DNA from: Nothophoma quercina
Taxonomy: Eukaryota > Ascomycota > Dothideomycetes > Pleosporales > Didymellaceae
Direction: 5' to 3'
DNA length: 64,000 nt
Assembly: GCA_021642125.1 (NCBI GenBank)
Contig: JAKIXB010000001.1
Location: forward strand, 1,054,001 to 1,118,000
Made by a program: the position numbers and the translations under genes. This document shows positions 10,691-20,952 of the stretch, one piece after another. Position 1 is the stretch's first letter. Every line of letters starts with the position of its first letter. The notes under the pieces were generated by a model. It made no database searches. It worked only from the letters and a program-made list of their open reading frames with translations, and was not told where the DNA came from.

Positions 10691-12325
10691 ATGATCCGCC
10701 ACGACTACTCTCGGGTTGACCACAAGCGACGCGCCAATCTCAGTCACAAGAAGAAGCAGTTCGCAAAAGCCGAGTTCCAAGAACAAACCTATGAGCACCG
10801 TCTTAACTCCTACACACTGCCACCTACAGCCGAGATCACCTTGGAAGAGTTCGAACAATGGGCAATCGACAGACTAAAGGGTGTGTAGTGTGCCTAAGAA
10901 CCACACGATATGCGCGGATACTGACGGTCTTGCAGTCCTCTCGGAAATCGAAGCATGCACTTTCCGCAACAAAAGCCCCGAAGAAACCGCTGAATACATG
11001 AAGAGCATAGTCGACAAATACATGCCATTGCGATCCGGAACATCGAAGAGTCACCACCTACATGACGAGAGAAAGAAAGATCACTACTCGCACTTCATCC
11101 TGCGACTTGCATTCTCTGCGACAGAGGATCTGCGTAGGCGGTTTTCGAGACTGGAGACGATGCTGTTTCAGCTGCGATTCAAGGATGATGACCACATCGA
11201 AAGGCAGAAGTTCGTGAGGAGTCTAAACCTCGAGTGGGAAGAAGTACAAGAGGTAGAGAAGAGAGAATTGAAGGATCAGCTCCTGGCTGCGGCTGGTGGA
11301 GGTATGAAGAGTCGTGAAGAGCAGGAGTGGTTCAAGGTCGATTGGGAAAGAGTACCTACGTTGGTCGAACAGCGCAGAGTGTTCGTCAAGCGGGGAAAGG
11401 CATATGTACCGCAACGGGAGCAGATGAGCTTAGTGGTCGCTGAGTTCACCAAGCAGCTCGATGCAGCACTTGAGGTAAGCATGATCTTGAAGTACTTTCT
11501 CAGACTTGAGACTAACAGAGTCATTAGCTAACATCACGCGCTCTCCCTCGCCTCGACGAAGACGACCGTCTTGCGCCCATTCTTGCGCACTTGTCGCAAT
11601 CCTTTACAGCACCTGACGCTGCCTACTCCTCTTCTGACGCGAACATTGATGGTCTATCTGCCATAACGGCCAACTCGATCGACACGCTCTCCCAAAACTT
11701 CCCTCTCTGCATGCGCAACCTCCACACCACACTGCGCGAGAACTCACACCTGAAGCATTACGGGCGTCTACAATACACACTGTTCCTGAAAGGCATTGGG
11801 CTGAGTCTGGATGAATGTATCATGTTCTGGCGACGGTCGTTCAAGCTCATGACAGACGACAAGTTCCAGAAGGAACATCGCTACAATATCCGCCACGCAT
11901 ACGGCGACGTTGGTGGAGACAGCAATCGGAGGGGCAGGGGTTATACTCCCTACTCCTGCCAAAAGCTTCTTACAGAGCCTCTCCCTGGACCGGGTCAGAC
12001 ACACGGTTGCCCATACCGCACATTTACACCTGATAACCTCATCTCCGTTCTACAAAGAGTGGGCGTGAACGAGAGGGATGTGCTGAAGACGGTTCGTGAG
12101 GACGTCACCAAGCAGAGGTACCATGTTGCGTGTAACAGGGTATTTGAGTGGAGTCACAAGAGGGAGATCAAGAAGGTCAAGGATGATGGCTCATGGTCCG
12201 CTACGGATCTTGATACTATTGTTCATCCCAACACGTACTTCAAGAGGAGCTGGCTGCTGAAGCATCTGGGTGAAGGTAATGCTGGGGTAGTCAACGGCGG
12301 AACGCAGGACAGGATGGAAGAGTAG
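10691..12325 (+). CDS. PRI2: DNA primase large subunit, 4Fe-4S protein
   Basis: This is the regulatory subunit of the primase in DNA polymerase alpha-primase, needed to start RNA-DNA primers in the nucleus. Exons are 10691-10880, 10936-11474 and 11528-12325 (508 residues). The N-terminal half has the helical motif CTFRNKSPEE. The four iron-sulfur Cys fall at about residues 304 (FPLCMRN), 387 (YSCQKLL), 404 (HGCPYRTF) and 445 (VACNRVFEW). Their spacing of 83/17/41 closely matches that of yeast Pri2 as I remember it. The HYGRLQYTLFLKGIGLSLDE and MFWRRSF stretches are hallmarks of the C-terminal domain. The first intron begins within the Gly/Val codon after DRLK, and the phases agree throughout. 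Confidence 0.94.
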
Positions 12326-12929
12326 GGACGATTTTCGTCAGTGTCTTTTGGATATGGTTTAGCATCTGTTTGTTCTTTGATGGGAAACAGGCGTATGGAG
12401 TACTACGCATTGAAGCGCTCGTATATGGCAGGCAGAGATCTACGGTGGCTTCCTCAGCAACAGCATTGATAATTGAACTTGGACGAATTCGTAATACCAT
12501 GATCTATACAGTGCTTGCGTCTTTTGTGTTTTGTACTGCATTGGATGACATTTCCCGTTATATTCTATCTGGTCGTCGCAGCTGGTTATGATTGCCGCGG
12601 CATGTCCTTCCCGCAACTTTCAACCCTCAAAACAACGCGCCAAATGAACATCACCAAGATGCATACTCCATGATCCATCATTGCGACATCCACTCGACCT
12701 TTATCGGGTCATACAGGACGCCACGTGACATATGCTTTGACGCGTGCTGTCGCAGTACATACTCAATAAACCGCGCCAACTTTCCCACCAGGATGTTTTT
12801 CTTTCACTCCACAACACGCAGCCACGTCATACAAACAGAGCTGCCACGCACGCTGGATTTCAAGTTGACTTGACAGTACGCCGCAATACCCACCTGAACT
12901 ATCTCCTGAGTTTGAGGAAATTTTGGGAG
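12326..12929. other. Intergenic between PRI2 and the disordered-protein gene
   Basis: It holds the PRI2 3' flank and the presumed promoter of the next gene. The frame of that gene stays open upstream to 12744, but contains no ATG before 12930. No other feature was seen. Confidence 0.5.
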
Positions 12930-15845
12930 ATGGAAGCGCCGGACGAATCGCCCGCAACAAACGGCGCAATTACAGACAACAAACTCCCGGATCCAGCAAC
13001 ATCCATCAGATGCATACACTGCAATCGCCATTTTGCATCCATCTCCGTGGAAGGCGGTCTGATCCCTGCTACGTCGCAGACGCCTGCCTGCGCTTTGTGT
13101 GAACCGTTTCTTGGCTTGTACGAGACTCTGCAGACCAGAGAACAGGAGCATGCGGCACTGCTTGACAGAGGGCAGAAGCACCATGGACGTGCAATTGCTC
13201 ACGAGAAGTATCGCAATGCAAGAGTCGCGCTTGAGAACTTCCTTATGAGCATTGAGGCGCCCAACGAAGCAACCTTTGACCTAGCGCAGGCCGGTTTCGC
13301 GAATCGCGCAGATCCTGCGCAACTCGAGCATGCAGATGATGTAGCAGAAGGGCCAAAATTTGATGAGACCCAACAACCATCCGATCGAACATCACCGCCC
13401 ATGGAATCTGTCCCGCCACCAGGGCCCTCACCAACATTAAAGCGGAAGGTACCGCGCAATCCTAGAGCTTCAAATGGTGAGCGCAAACGGATCAAGTTCA
13501 CGGAGACTGTTGAAGAGCGCCCGGAATACAGAGGAAGTCTAGAATTCTACCGTGGAGCCAAGGAGTACGTCCCAGGTCGATACAAGGCTGCTGAAGGCTC
13601 CGAATTCCTGGACACCAGCGGATCGACTCTGACCTTTGCCAAATTCACCGGTCAGAAGAAAGTGGGCTCCATGTTCATAGACATTGTGTCGAGAGAAGAA
13701 GCACTGGAGGGCGAAGGTGGGAGTCCAGCAATGAAGAAAAAAGGGAAAGCCAATGACAATAAGAAGCAAAGCGACCAAGAAGAAGTGCGTTGGGAACCTC
13801 GAAAGGAGGCATCCCAGGCGAGCAGCCGAGAGCTCAGGAATCCAAGACGATCCAGGTCGATAACCCCACCACTGACAACAAGGCCACGGCGAAAGATTGC
13901 CCACTATGATGGACAGGACGACGAAGCAGCAGAGCCAACACAAGATCAACCGTCTCTGGTTGTCGCACTGAAAGCCTCGCTACCTAACAACGGTAGCACA
14001 CGCGTGACTCGAGACGTACCTCCCAATTCGATCAAGCGTACAGAGGACATTCAGCTTTCACCATACGGACATGCTGTCAACGAGGCCGATATTGGGAAAG
14101 TGGACAGAAAGTCAGCAGAGGCGGTAACCATCATCAGAACTGTAGCGAACATACGGCGCGAATTGAGCATTCTCCAGCAAACAATCTTCACTCCCAAGTT
14201 CATAGACACAGTCTCGACAGCTATACACGGATTTTTCGAGGTTCTAGAACCTTTGGAAGCAGCTGTCACATCGAGGCCAACCAATGAGGAGAACACTGAG
14301 GAAGCGGCAGAAGAGGATAGGGTCTACTTTGAAGCCCTCGACACAGCTGTCACCCTGAGCTCGACAAATACGCAACAGTCAGTCGAACCATCCAGACAGA
14401 GCAAAAGCGAGCCTTTGAGGACCGATGCAGCTGCTCAGGTCAACGGCGCAGATGCAATCCATGCTGGCTCCACGCTTGATGCGAATGCACTCGATGCAAT
14501 GCCGAGGCAAGATAAGCAGAATACGTCTGGCGAATTAAAGCTTGACAAGCTTGAGAAAGACCGTGGTGAGCGCAGAGATCGCCCAATGCCGTCTATTGAA
14601 GCAGCTTCAGGAGAGACATCTGAGAATAAGCGTGTCACTCTACCCAAATCAATAAAGGATAGCAAAGATGCGAGACATCAGTCGGCACGATCACAAGTTC
14701 TATCACGTTCAAAAGTGGAACCCAGGGGACGGTCAAGAAAGACAGCGCCTCCAAATTACCAGTCGCTTTCGTATAAGTTCGACGAAGCACCTACCCCTGT
14801 ATCTTCTATTGTCAAAGCTTCAAGAACGGCTCAAGTGGTCCGTTCAAAGAAATCGCTAGCTCCTTTCACTGTTACTCTGTTGGAAGGCGAAGACATAGAA
14901 ACAGAGGACGAGGAGTTGAACACGAGCAATACGAAACGGCGAAACAGGGCATCAGCATTAGAACAGACCGGCCATACCAAAGCTGCACAAGGCAGAGCTC
15001 GAAACCCTCCTTCGTACTCCGCTGTCGAGCCGCTGTCTGTGAACCTTGCTTTTGGCGTGACTCAACATGCCAATGGGACGACACACCAGGGTCTTGAAGG
15101 TCCGCTCAACCGAACACTGCACGCCTCATCCATCGAGCCGCCTCAAGACACACTCCTTACGGCCGGGAATAGTACGAACTCATACGATGATGGGTGGATA
15201 TGGGGCGTTGAGCCTCCCTTGAAGCCGGTCCAGCAAATCTCACCAAGCTATTCGTCCCACAACTTTAATGAAGCGGCTGGAAGCGTGCATCAATATGTTG
15301 GCGAGTTGATCAACAACAGTCGAGACGACAAACAAGGTACCCATGCGCAAAGCGAAAGCGAGGCTACCAACGGGTCTCCACAAACCAACAATATTGACCG
15401 GTATCTTGACACTACACCTGCAGGGTCCGGTGAAATCAGCAGAGATTCGGAGTCGGATGTTACGGTCACGGATCGGCCTGCGACAGGAGAGGCTCAAGTG
15501 GATACCGACACGGCTCATCATTCAGCCCAGGTGAAAACAATCAACGATCGAGACCTCTCCGCGGATCGCAATGATCAAACCAACATCGAGACGGTTGACG
15601 AAGACATGCACGACGCCGTTGAACAGTCTTCCGAGAAACCTCGAGACAAGTTCGGCGACGGCGATGAGGCGAAGGTCGAGATGGCAGTTGCGAGTCCTCG
15701 AAATCATCGCACCGCTGCGTCTCAGGTCGGAGGCCCGATGGAACCCATGAAGGGTGCGGGAGTTCGAGGCAACGAGTTGGTCCACTCAGTCACAGTTGTC
15801 GCGGGTCTTGCTGCAAAGGCAGCAAGCCACCAAGACAACCGATAA
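12930..15845 (+). CDS. Large disordered protein with two CxxC pairs near the N-terminus, function unknown
   Basis: A single open exon encodes 971 residues from the first in-frame ATG. Residues 20-60 contain CIHC and CALC, which could bind one zinc. After that comes a conserved-looking segment (GERKRIKFTETVEERPEYRG, LTFAKFTGQKKVGSMFIDI). Most of the rest is low-complexity, charged and rich in Ser, Thr, Asp, Glu and Lys/Arg clusters, suggesting a nuclear, largely unfolded protein. The KRKRIKF-like basic patches could serve nuclear import. I do not recognise a family. The reading frame is interrupted by TAA at 15843-15845 and then continues open in the same frame to 16223, so the annotated end may be wrong (see the separate entry). 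Confidence 0.7.
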   Translation: MEAPDESPATNGAITDNKLPDPATSIRCIHCNRHFASISVEGGLIPATSQTPACALCEPFLGLYETLQTREQEHAALLDRGQKHHGRAIAHEKYRNARVALENFLMSIEAPNEATFDLAQAGFANRADPAQLEHADDVAEGPKFDETQQPSDRTSPPMESVPPPGPSPTLKRKVPRNPRASNGERKRIKFTETVEERPEYRGSLEFYRGAKEYVPGRYKAAEGSEFLDTSGSTLTFAKFTGQKKVGSMFIDIVSREEALEGEGGSPAMKKKGKANDNKKQSDQEEVRWEPRKEASQASSRELRNPRRSRSITPPLTTRPRRKIAHYDGQDDEAAEPTQDQPSLVVALKASLPNNGSTRVTRDVPPNSIKRTEDIQLSPYGHAVNEADIGKVDRKSAEAVTIIRTVANIRRELSILQQTIFTPKFIDTVSTAIHGFFEVLEPLEAAVTSRPTNEENTEEAAEEDRVYFEALDTAVTLSSTNTQQSVEPSRQSKSEPLRTDAAAQVNGADAIHAGSTLDANALDAMPRQDKQNTSGELKLDKLEKDRGERRDRPMPSIEAASGETSENKRVTLPKSIKDSKDARHQSARSQVLSRSKVEPRGRSRKTAPPNYQSLSYKFDEAPTPVSSIVKASRTAQVVRSKKSLAPFTVTLLEGEDIETEDEELNTSNTKRRNRASALEQTGHTKAAQGRARNPPSYSAVEPLSVNLAFGVTQHANGTTHQGLEGPLNRTLHASSIEPPQDTLLTAGNSTNSYDDGWIWGVEPPLKPVQQISPSYSSHNFNEAAGSVHQYVGELINNSRDDKQGTHAQSESEATNGSPQTNNIDRYLDTTPAGSGEISRDSESDVTVTDRPATGEAQVDTDTAHHSAQVKTINDRDLSADRNDQTNIETVDEDMHDAVEQSSEKPRDKFGDGDEAKVEMAVASPRNHRTAASQVGGPMEPMKGAGVRGNELVHSVTVVAGLAAKAASHQDNR

Positions 15846-16223
15846 AGATCTCCACTCCGGGCTGCGAGGAAAGTCAGCTACATTCACGAGAACTCCGACA
15901 TGGCCTTTAACAAAGAGGACGCAGTCGACGATAAGACGCGGCATGCGGATACTGCCACTACGGTCCCGCAAGCAGACGCGGAGCATGCATCTGCAGCATC
16001 CGCCCCTAGTGACATCTCACAACAGGCCCTCGACCAAGCATCTCCAGGCCACTCTAGCCAACCAAGCAGCCATCTACAGTCTGGCACAACCGCTCGCTTG
16101 GATGAAGCCACCACCAACAACGCATCTCCAGCCGCTCTGAAGCCACAAGACCCTGAAATTCCACGCGCGATTGCGACTCCCGTGGAGATGCACAGGATCG
16201 GGATCGACGCAAAGCTGGGGTAG
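15846..16223 (+). CDS. In-frame continuation after the TAA: possible missed exon, readthrough or broken 3' end
   Basis: These 125 sense codons and a stop lie in exactly the same frame as the preceding 971-codon gene, directly after its TAA. The first ATG is at 15900. The translation is Ala/Ser/Thr/Asp-rich (SDISQQALDQASPGHSSQPS) like the C-terminal part of the upstream protein. Three readings are possible: a short intron whose length is a multiple of three removes the TAA, the stop is read through, or the TAA is a recent nonsense change. A separate small gene starting at 15900 is less likely. The splice signals around the stop are weak. Confidence 0.4.
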   Translation, partial: RSPLRAARKVSYIHENSDMAFNKEDAVDDKTRHADTATTVPQADAEHASAASAPSDISQQALDQASPGHSSQPSSHLQSGTTARLDEATTNNASPAALKPQDPEIPRAIATPVEMHRIGIDAKLG

Positions 16224-19200
16224 CCGCGTAGCGCCGAGTCAGGGCACGCTCATGTGATGTCCCATCAGCTAAGAGTAAACTAGAAGTCAGGTTTAGAGGC
16301 TCTGGGGTACCGGGGATGTTTGCTAGTCCTGGACCCACTCGCCTTCTTGCAGCCTTGAGACTTGTGGCGCACGTCGCGATGCGCATCGGAAGACATGTCT
16401 GGTGCGTGGAGATGTTGAGGCTGGAGCCAATTTGTAGGCTTACTATACATACCTTTGTCTAACTCATTGTGGTGTTTAACAACGTGGATGCTCTTTGACA
16501 CCACAGTACTTGCAATCTGCAATTGCAGCGTTTTTGGTAAGCGGAAGACGGTGAAGCCGTGCATATACACCTCACCGATCACTGCACGCCCATCAATGCA
16601 TCCTTCCCAACAAGCTTTGGAGCTTGAAACCCTAGACGCCAATCAAAAGCAATCTTGCACAATCAAGCAACTGTCAATGCTCTGTAATTCTACCCAGCCA
16701 CTCACGTACCGTTCGTGCCCTCAGGGTGTACCTTCGATGCCCTCTTGAAGATCTGATGAAGATCTGACCTAGCAACACTAATCGAGGGAAATTGCAAGGA
16801 CACCGGGTGTTCGGCACAGCGCATCTAGATACAAGCATACGTAGTAATGGAACAGCGAATTTTTCGTTGCCTGTTCAGGTAGGAACCATCGCAGTCGATT
16901 GTAGTGGATGGATCCTTCCGTTGCGAATACCGGTTGTGCTTCACTAACTCGCGCTATACATGACGCCCACGTGGAAAACAGCAGACTGAGTGTGTGCAGT
17001 GCGTCAATGATATGCATACATGGCTGAAGATGGGTGGTAAGGTTTGAGCTGTGGACTGTGCAAATACGAGGTAGGGGTTTTAGGTGTTTGCACCTCCGTA
17101 GCGTGAACAAGGGTCGATTCTGCTGTATGAGAGCGCAAGTCTGCTGCGTGGAAGATGATGAGAACACTTGTTCAATCGGACGTGTTGCAAGGTACCTACC
17201 GTACAGCTCATCGTAGAAGCCACAGTCAAGGATGACTGAGCTGCAGTGGTGGCCGTTGTAGCTGCCAGTCGCACTGGGTCTACCACTGTGACGGTAGCGA
17301 GGCCTTCCTCTAGGCTCATACTTCCTTGCAAAGATCGTGAGACTTCTTACATCATCCTACCTAAATCTGATGTTGTCGATTCAAATTTTCGAGATTTTTT
17401 CGCAGCGTGTATCACAGCCTTGCAAGCGGAAACTTTGCTTGTGTCGAAGCTTCAAGACTTCCTACCATGACCCAGATCTTCTCACTATTTGCAACCTGAG
17501 TATTGGGTTTGATTGTCAGGACCGAAGAAGATGTTGACCTCATGCAAACCCGCAATTTCGCAGGGTTTTCTTGCACGTCCCCAGCCTGACATCACACCGT
17601 AAATTCTCAGCCGCCTTCATCGGATAATGGACCTTTGCAATCCTGTCAGACCTAAGAGAAAGCACCTGCGTTCTGGATTGTCCGAGCTTTAACACATGCA
17701 ACGACATGCGGACGTTTCTCTTGAAGAGGATAAAAGTGCGATCCTACGGTGATAGTCCAGTCGTGTTGCGAAGAAGCAAAACACTGCAAACTTGCACCTT
17801 CCGACAATCCTCACGAGACGGCTTACGAAATTGTGCCACGTGGTTCCCCAACAATCACACGCTGACACGAGGCTCTGCATGAGATCCTAGACGACACGAG
17901 TTGTCGATGGCGACCTGCATTGCGTGGTGAGGCTGTAACTTCGAGGATTCGCGTTCGCCGATGACTCGCCCTCCCAACACATCAAATTGGAACACATGGC
18001 TGCACAGACCAGGTTTGTGCACGGATCAAGCGCTCGGATGGATCGATCCGGCTGCTCCTGAGCGATCTGCGCCGCGGAATCCTTCCCGCACATCACAGGA
18101 TCGAAGCCTCCGCACCGGACTCTCCGTTCGACGATCATCTTTATGTCGCCATACTGAACCACAACAACATCGAAATGGATCGTGGGTATTGCAGTGCTCG
18201 CCGATATCGCCCGTAACTATGTACCTGCCCAATGTGGCAGAACGAGGAAATGAGGAGGGCTTGGTGCATTTGATGGCATCGTCTGGCTCTCAGGGACTCT
18301 CAACGGATAATCGGCATTGTGATACGACAGATCCCTGAGTCGTGAGGTTGTCACAACGGCAGGGGTGGCTATGCAAGTGGCTGGATATGCGTCGGGATTT
18401 CGGACTTCACAGACTCCTCCAGGACGCAACGGTCGGTCAAGAGGTGGGGACGCGTCCGACCTGGAGCATTTAGCGGGAGGACAGACCCGCTGGCGGGAAC
18501 AAGTCTGAGTTCATACGACTCAGGGAATGGTCCCCCTGTCCTGACGTTTCTCATGAAGTTAAGTTGTCTGCATAGCATCGAAGCCACGATCTCAAAGTAG
18601 TCATTCAGAACCCTCATATTGCAAAGGATACACTAAGTTTTGACAAGCTTGACGCCCTGATCGACCTGGCACCGGCCAAGCGTCGCAAGCATCACAACCT
18701 CTTGTTCTGCTGCCAAGCTTCGATAGTCAGCCACGGGGTGTGCACGTTGGAAGGGCCTTAGAGCCGCATTAGTAGAACTAGTGTGGCTACAACTCGAAAG
18801 CAGACTTGAAGGTGATCTGTGCTCTGAGAACAGCGTGTTTTGGATTCTGCACCTTCCTGCATGGAAACAACGTAGAAGCTTTGCTTGCGGGAAGAGTTTT
18901 GACCAGGGTTCATGAGTGGGGGAACTGCAGACGCCTCCAGGCTATCGAATGCGCTGCGGTGAAGGTCAAAGTTTCTAAATCTCGTCGTCACAGACGTGGA
19001 AATGTTCTCCAGGTGTGATCAAGTATATCTAGGATGGACGAAGGGAAAATGTCGGAATCCTTGCTAGCTCGATCGACAAATCTCGTTGCGACTGTCGATT
19101 CGCTAAAATTTCGCTACTTCATACCAATGAGCACATTTCACATCTTGAACCTCAAAAGCGAACATGCACGGGCAGGTCATCATTACAGCTACTGCGGTAC

Positions 19201-20952
19201 GTCTGCAGCCTAACAGCAGCCGCCCGCATGGCTCACCGGATACACTCTGACCCATTTCCTTCTCGAAGGCCAGCCCCCTGGTCGAGTAGAAGCTGTCAAA
19301 ACATTTGTTGAGGACTCTGCCAACGTGAACTGGCCAACCACCTGCAATTTGTACATGAGATTACACGCCTCAGACGCACATATCATATCCACTATTGAGA
19401 CCAAGCGGCACGTTTTGACAGCGCAGACCGCTAAGTATCCCGCGCGAGCACTCCCGCATTTGACCTGCTGTTAGTGCGGCAGGCGGCTGCAGTAGTCTGA
19501 ATAAGGGGCCTAGCGACCGTCAAAGGCCGTGCCCGAAAGTTCGAGTGAGGCATCCCCAAGACTTGTGGCGCAGTGCTAGAAGGCGGCATCTCGTACCGTA
19601 GCGTTGTCAAGCATCTCTATTACGGATAGTGTACCAGAGAGCCCAGCTATTAGCAGAAGAAGCATCGGGTATCTACTCCGTACGACTGAACATGTTTTCT
19701 GACAACAACTTTGGGGCGTTCGGATGCGTACGGCTCTGAATGAACCATGTCAAATCCCCCCAAGTCTACAAAGGAACGCTGGGTTCAAACACCGACGCCG
19801 AGATGAGGCGCCGACCGCCTAGACTAACAGTCAATTCGCTTGACATTTCGTCGTGGGCGATTGACAACTCTGGTGTTCATTCACCGCCAGAATTACGATC
19901 CCGTTTTCGCAGTTTATCGTCCATGATGAATAATGGTGAATGGTGAATGGTGAATGGTGAATGCACCCCACCTTTCCCGAAACGCGGCAACCTAGTCATG
20001 TAAACCTACCTTAGTCTCAAAGCCAACCCCCGTATCGAGGGTCGAGCCGTCATACAAACCTAACAACACGTGCATCTGTCTCGAGTGTACTTGAAACTCT
20101 ACTTTAATTCCAGCAGCCAAGTCGTGATGCTAACTCGCACCCAAGAGTCGCAAGCGAAGCCACCTGCAGTATAAGAGTATATGCGGAGAAGTAATTGTAA
20201 GTGTGATGCTCGCTCGACGAAAACGGAAAGCCAGCATCGCCAAAACTTATCAATTATGACATCGTTTCGCGTGGAACTAGCATCCTTGCAACCGATGCAT
20301 CAGCGCATGATGCAGGGCTCGCTCCCGGAACGATAGATTCGCAGGGCAAATGATAATCACGGCCACGTGCTGCATGCCGGATCCGCAAGTTGATCGGCCG
20401 ATGGCACACGCGAGGTGTTGGGTGCGCGTCGCGCGTTGTTGATCATCATGAGTAGAGGAAAGTCTATCGTCGTAGCTGAGCGGTCGTACGGGCGGAGGGA
20501 AAACGTCATGCGTTCACGTGCTGCAACTGGAACGTTGTTTGAGCCGTAGAGTCGGGTGTGAGGAGAGAATTTGTGAGGCGAAAGCAAGGTATTTGGCTGT
20601 TATGAGAGTCTATTATGTTTTTACGTGTCTATGGTCTAATGTCGATGGTTGCGACGTGAATCGTGATGTCGTTATTGAGCGTCTGCTGCATTGTACGTGA
20701 GCCTTCAAGGTCTCTAATTTAACAATATCGTTGCAGTTTCCATGCTGTGCCTAGCTCGCCTGCATCATGCAGCGGCTGTGTGTATCCTCCCCTCGTACTG
20801 TCTTTCGTCCCCTGTCTCCACTAGCATGGAGTGCCGCGCCGAAAGGCTGCGGAGAAATGGTTGCGTCTAGCAACACATTGGGTATCATATCGCAGGAATG
20901 GTTTCGAGAAATTTTGGTGGTTCTGTGAAATAAGAATGTGAATGGCGTTTGT
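16224..20952. other. Gene-poor stretch of about 4.7 kb
   Basis: Both strands hold only short frames (at most about 130 codons) without motifs or plausible splice partners. I found no tRNA B-box, no terminal inverted repeats and no reverse transcriptase or transposase motif. The base composition is not obviously AT-rich, so it does not look like a strongly mutated RIP (repeat-induced point mutation) block. A short tandem repeat lies at 19932-19963. Confidence 0.5.
19932..19963. repeat. Tandem 7-base repeat (TGAATGG), about 4.5 copies
   Basis: The heptamer TGAATGG repeats head-to-tail from about 19937, with a partial copy at each end. It lies in the gene-poor stretch and touches no gene. Confidence 0.9.
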
